Below are positions 63,794 through 64,000 of a stretch of DNA of 64,000 bases, in pieces. The stretch is from NCBI RefSeq assembly GCF_002726155.1, contig NZ_PBSH01000018.1:1-64000 (forward strand), read 5' to 3'. The stretch's first letter is position 1, and each line of letters starts with the position of its first letter. The notes under the pieces are model-generated. The model was not told the DNA's origin, searched no databases, and was given only the letters and a program-made list of their open reading frames with translations. Source of the DNA: Alcanivorax sp. Its GTDB lineage: Bacteria > Pseudomonadota > Gammaproteobacteria > Pseudomonadales > Alcanivoracaceae. Position numbers and translations under genes: made by a program.

Positions 63794-63964
63794 TGTGCTG
63801 CATCGCTTGTTGGCCCGGGTTTGCTCCCGAGCCGGTTCCCTGTCTGAGCCTGCCTGGCTCGCCGCTTGGCCCGATAGCGCCTGCGCGCCCATCGTCTGAT
63901 AAGGTCAAAATCTCGCTGCGGGTGAAAAAGCTTCACCTGATACGCGCGTACTTGTGCGACAATT

Positions 63965-63980
63965 GGTACTAACAAGTACC
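63965..63980. promoter_or_regulatory. operator-like palindrome
   Basis: GGTACT and AGTACC are perfect arms around AACA. It sits some 20 bases upstream of a GGGGAG ribosome site, so it could be the operator of a regulator or its target just beyond the window. Confidence 0.5.
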
Positions 63981-64000
63981 GTTTTAGATCGGGGAGAGCA

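Larger units (their letters stand above)
63730..64000. other. right edge of window
   Basis: After the terminator comes a stretch without a supported gene. The last 60 bases look like the promoter and ribosome site (GGGGAG) of a plus-strand gene starting just outside the window, with a palindrome at 63965-63980. Confidence 0.5.

Noticed and set aside
63757..63975. Minus-strand frame at the right edge
   Set aside because: It runs through the Dps terminator and is arginine-rich without similarity.

Overview
The window looks like chromosome of a marine, GC-rich (roughly 58-60 percent) gammaproteobacterium. An Alcanivorax-type or Pseudomonas-related host is my inference, from the polA, engB, cytochrome c5/c4 and dsbA neighbourhood, a six-gene Mrp/Pha cation antiporter, several outer-membrane porins, beta-oxidation-type enzymes and REP-like intergenic repeats. 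I see no rRNA, tRNA, CRISPR array, transposase or prophage.

Layout. 1-470 is an AT-rich edge with inverted repeats. 472-9642 holds a YdeI-like protein, amidase, HAD hydrolase, porin, exported glutaminase coupled to a DUF481 barrel, peroxiredoxin, an SDR and a LURP-one-related protein. 9692-14496 has a VIT/VWA surface protein, a membrane protein, an MpaB-type oxygenase and YajQ. 14682-24260 has an acyltransferase, a porin/amidohydrolase pair, an aldehyde dehydrogenase and an RND pump. 24565-30789 has katG, a dienoyl-CoA isomerase and a large PKD/PHP lipoprotein. 31009-33067 is a compact four-gene cluster: a secreted two-cysteine peptide, a membrane-anchored protein, a polytopic protein and a DCC-family thiol protein. 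33322-38593 has a cold-shock protein, Nudix, sterol-desaturase family, AraC, MAPEG and small unknown genes. 38730-47876 has polA and the mrp/pha operon.

47925-48525 carries two tandem copies of a structured RNA. Each has a GGAACTT-type (sigma-E/AlgU) promoter, three hairpins with C-rich loops and an intrinsic terminator. They sit beside engB, the position of Spot 42 in Escherichia coli and of ErsA in Pseudomonas. From 48612 the order is engB, cytochromes c5 and c4, dsbA, an EEP-family protein, an exported Nudix hydrolase, a LuxR regulator, an alpha/beta hydrolase, a repeat lipoprotein with a secreted partner, dgt, a DJ-1/PfpI protein, glutathione peroxidase, a BigR-like/YeeE operon, hemolysin III and Dps.

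Themes: oxidative and envelope stress defence (KatG, Prx5, Gpx, Dps, DJ-1, DsbA, the sRNAs), ion homeostasis (Mrp), outer-membrane exchange, and redox sulfur handling (BigR-like/YeeE). The two points most worth follow-up are the tandem sRNAs and the peptide/DCC cluster, which resembles the Bacillus SdpABC toxin-maturation layout.
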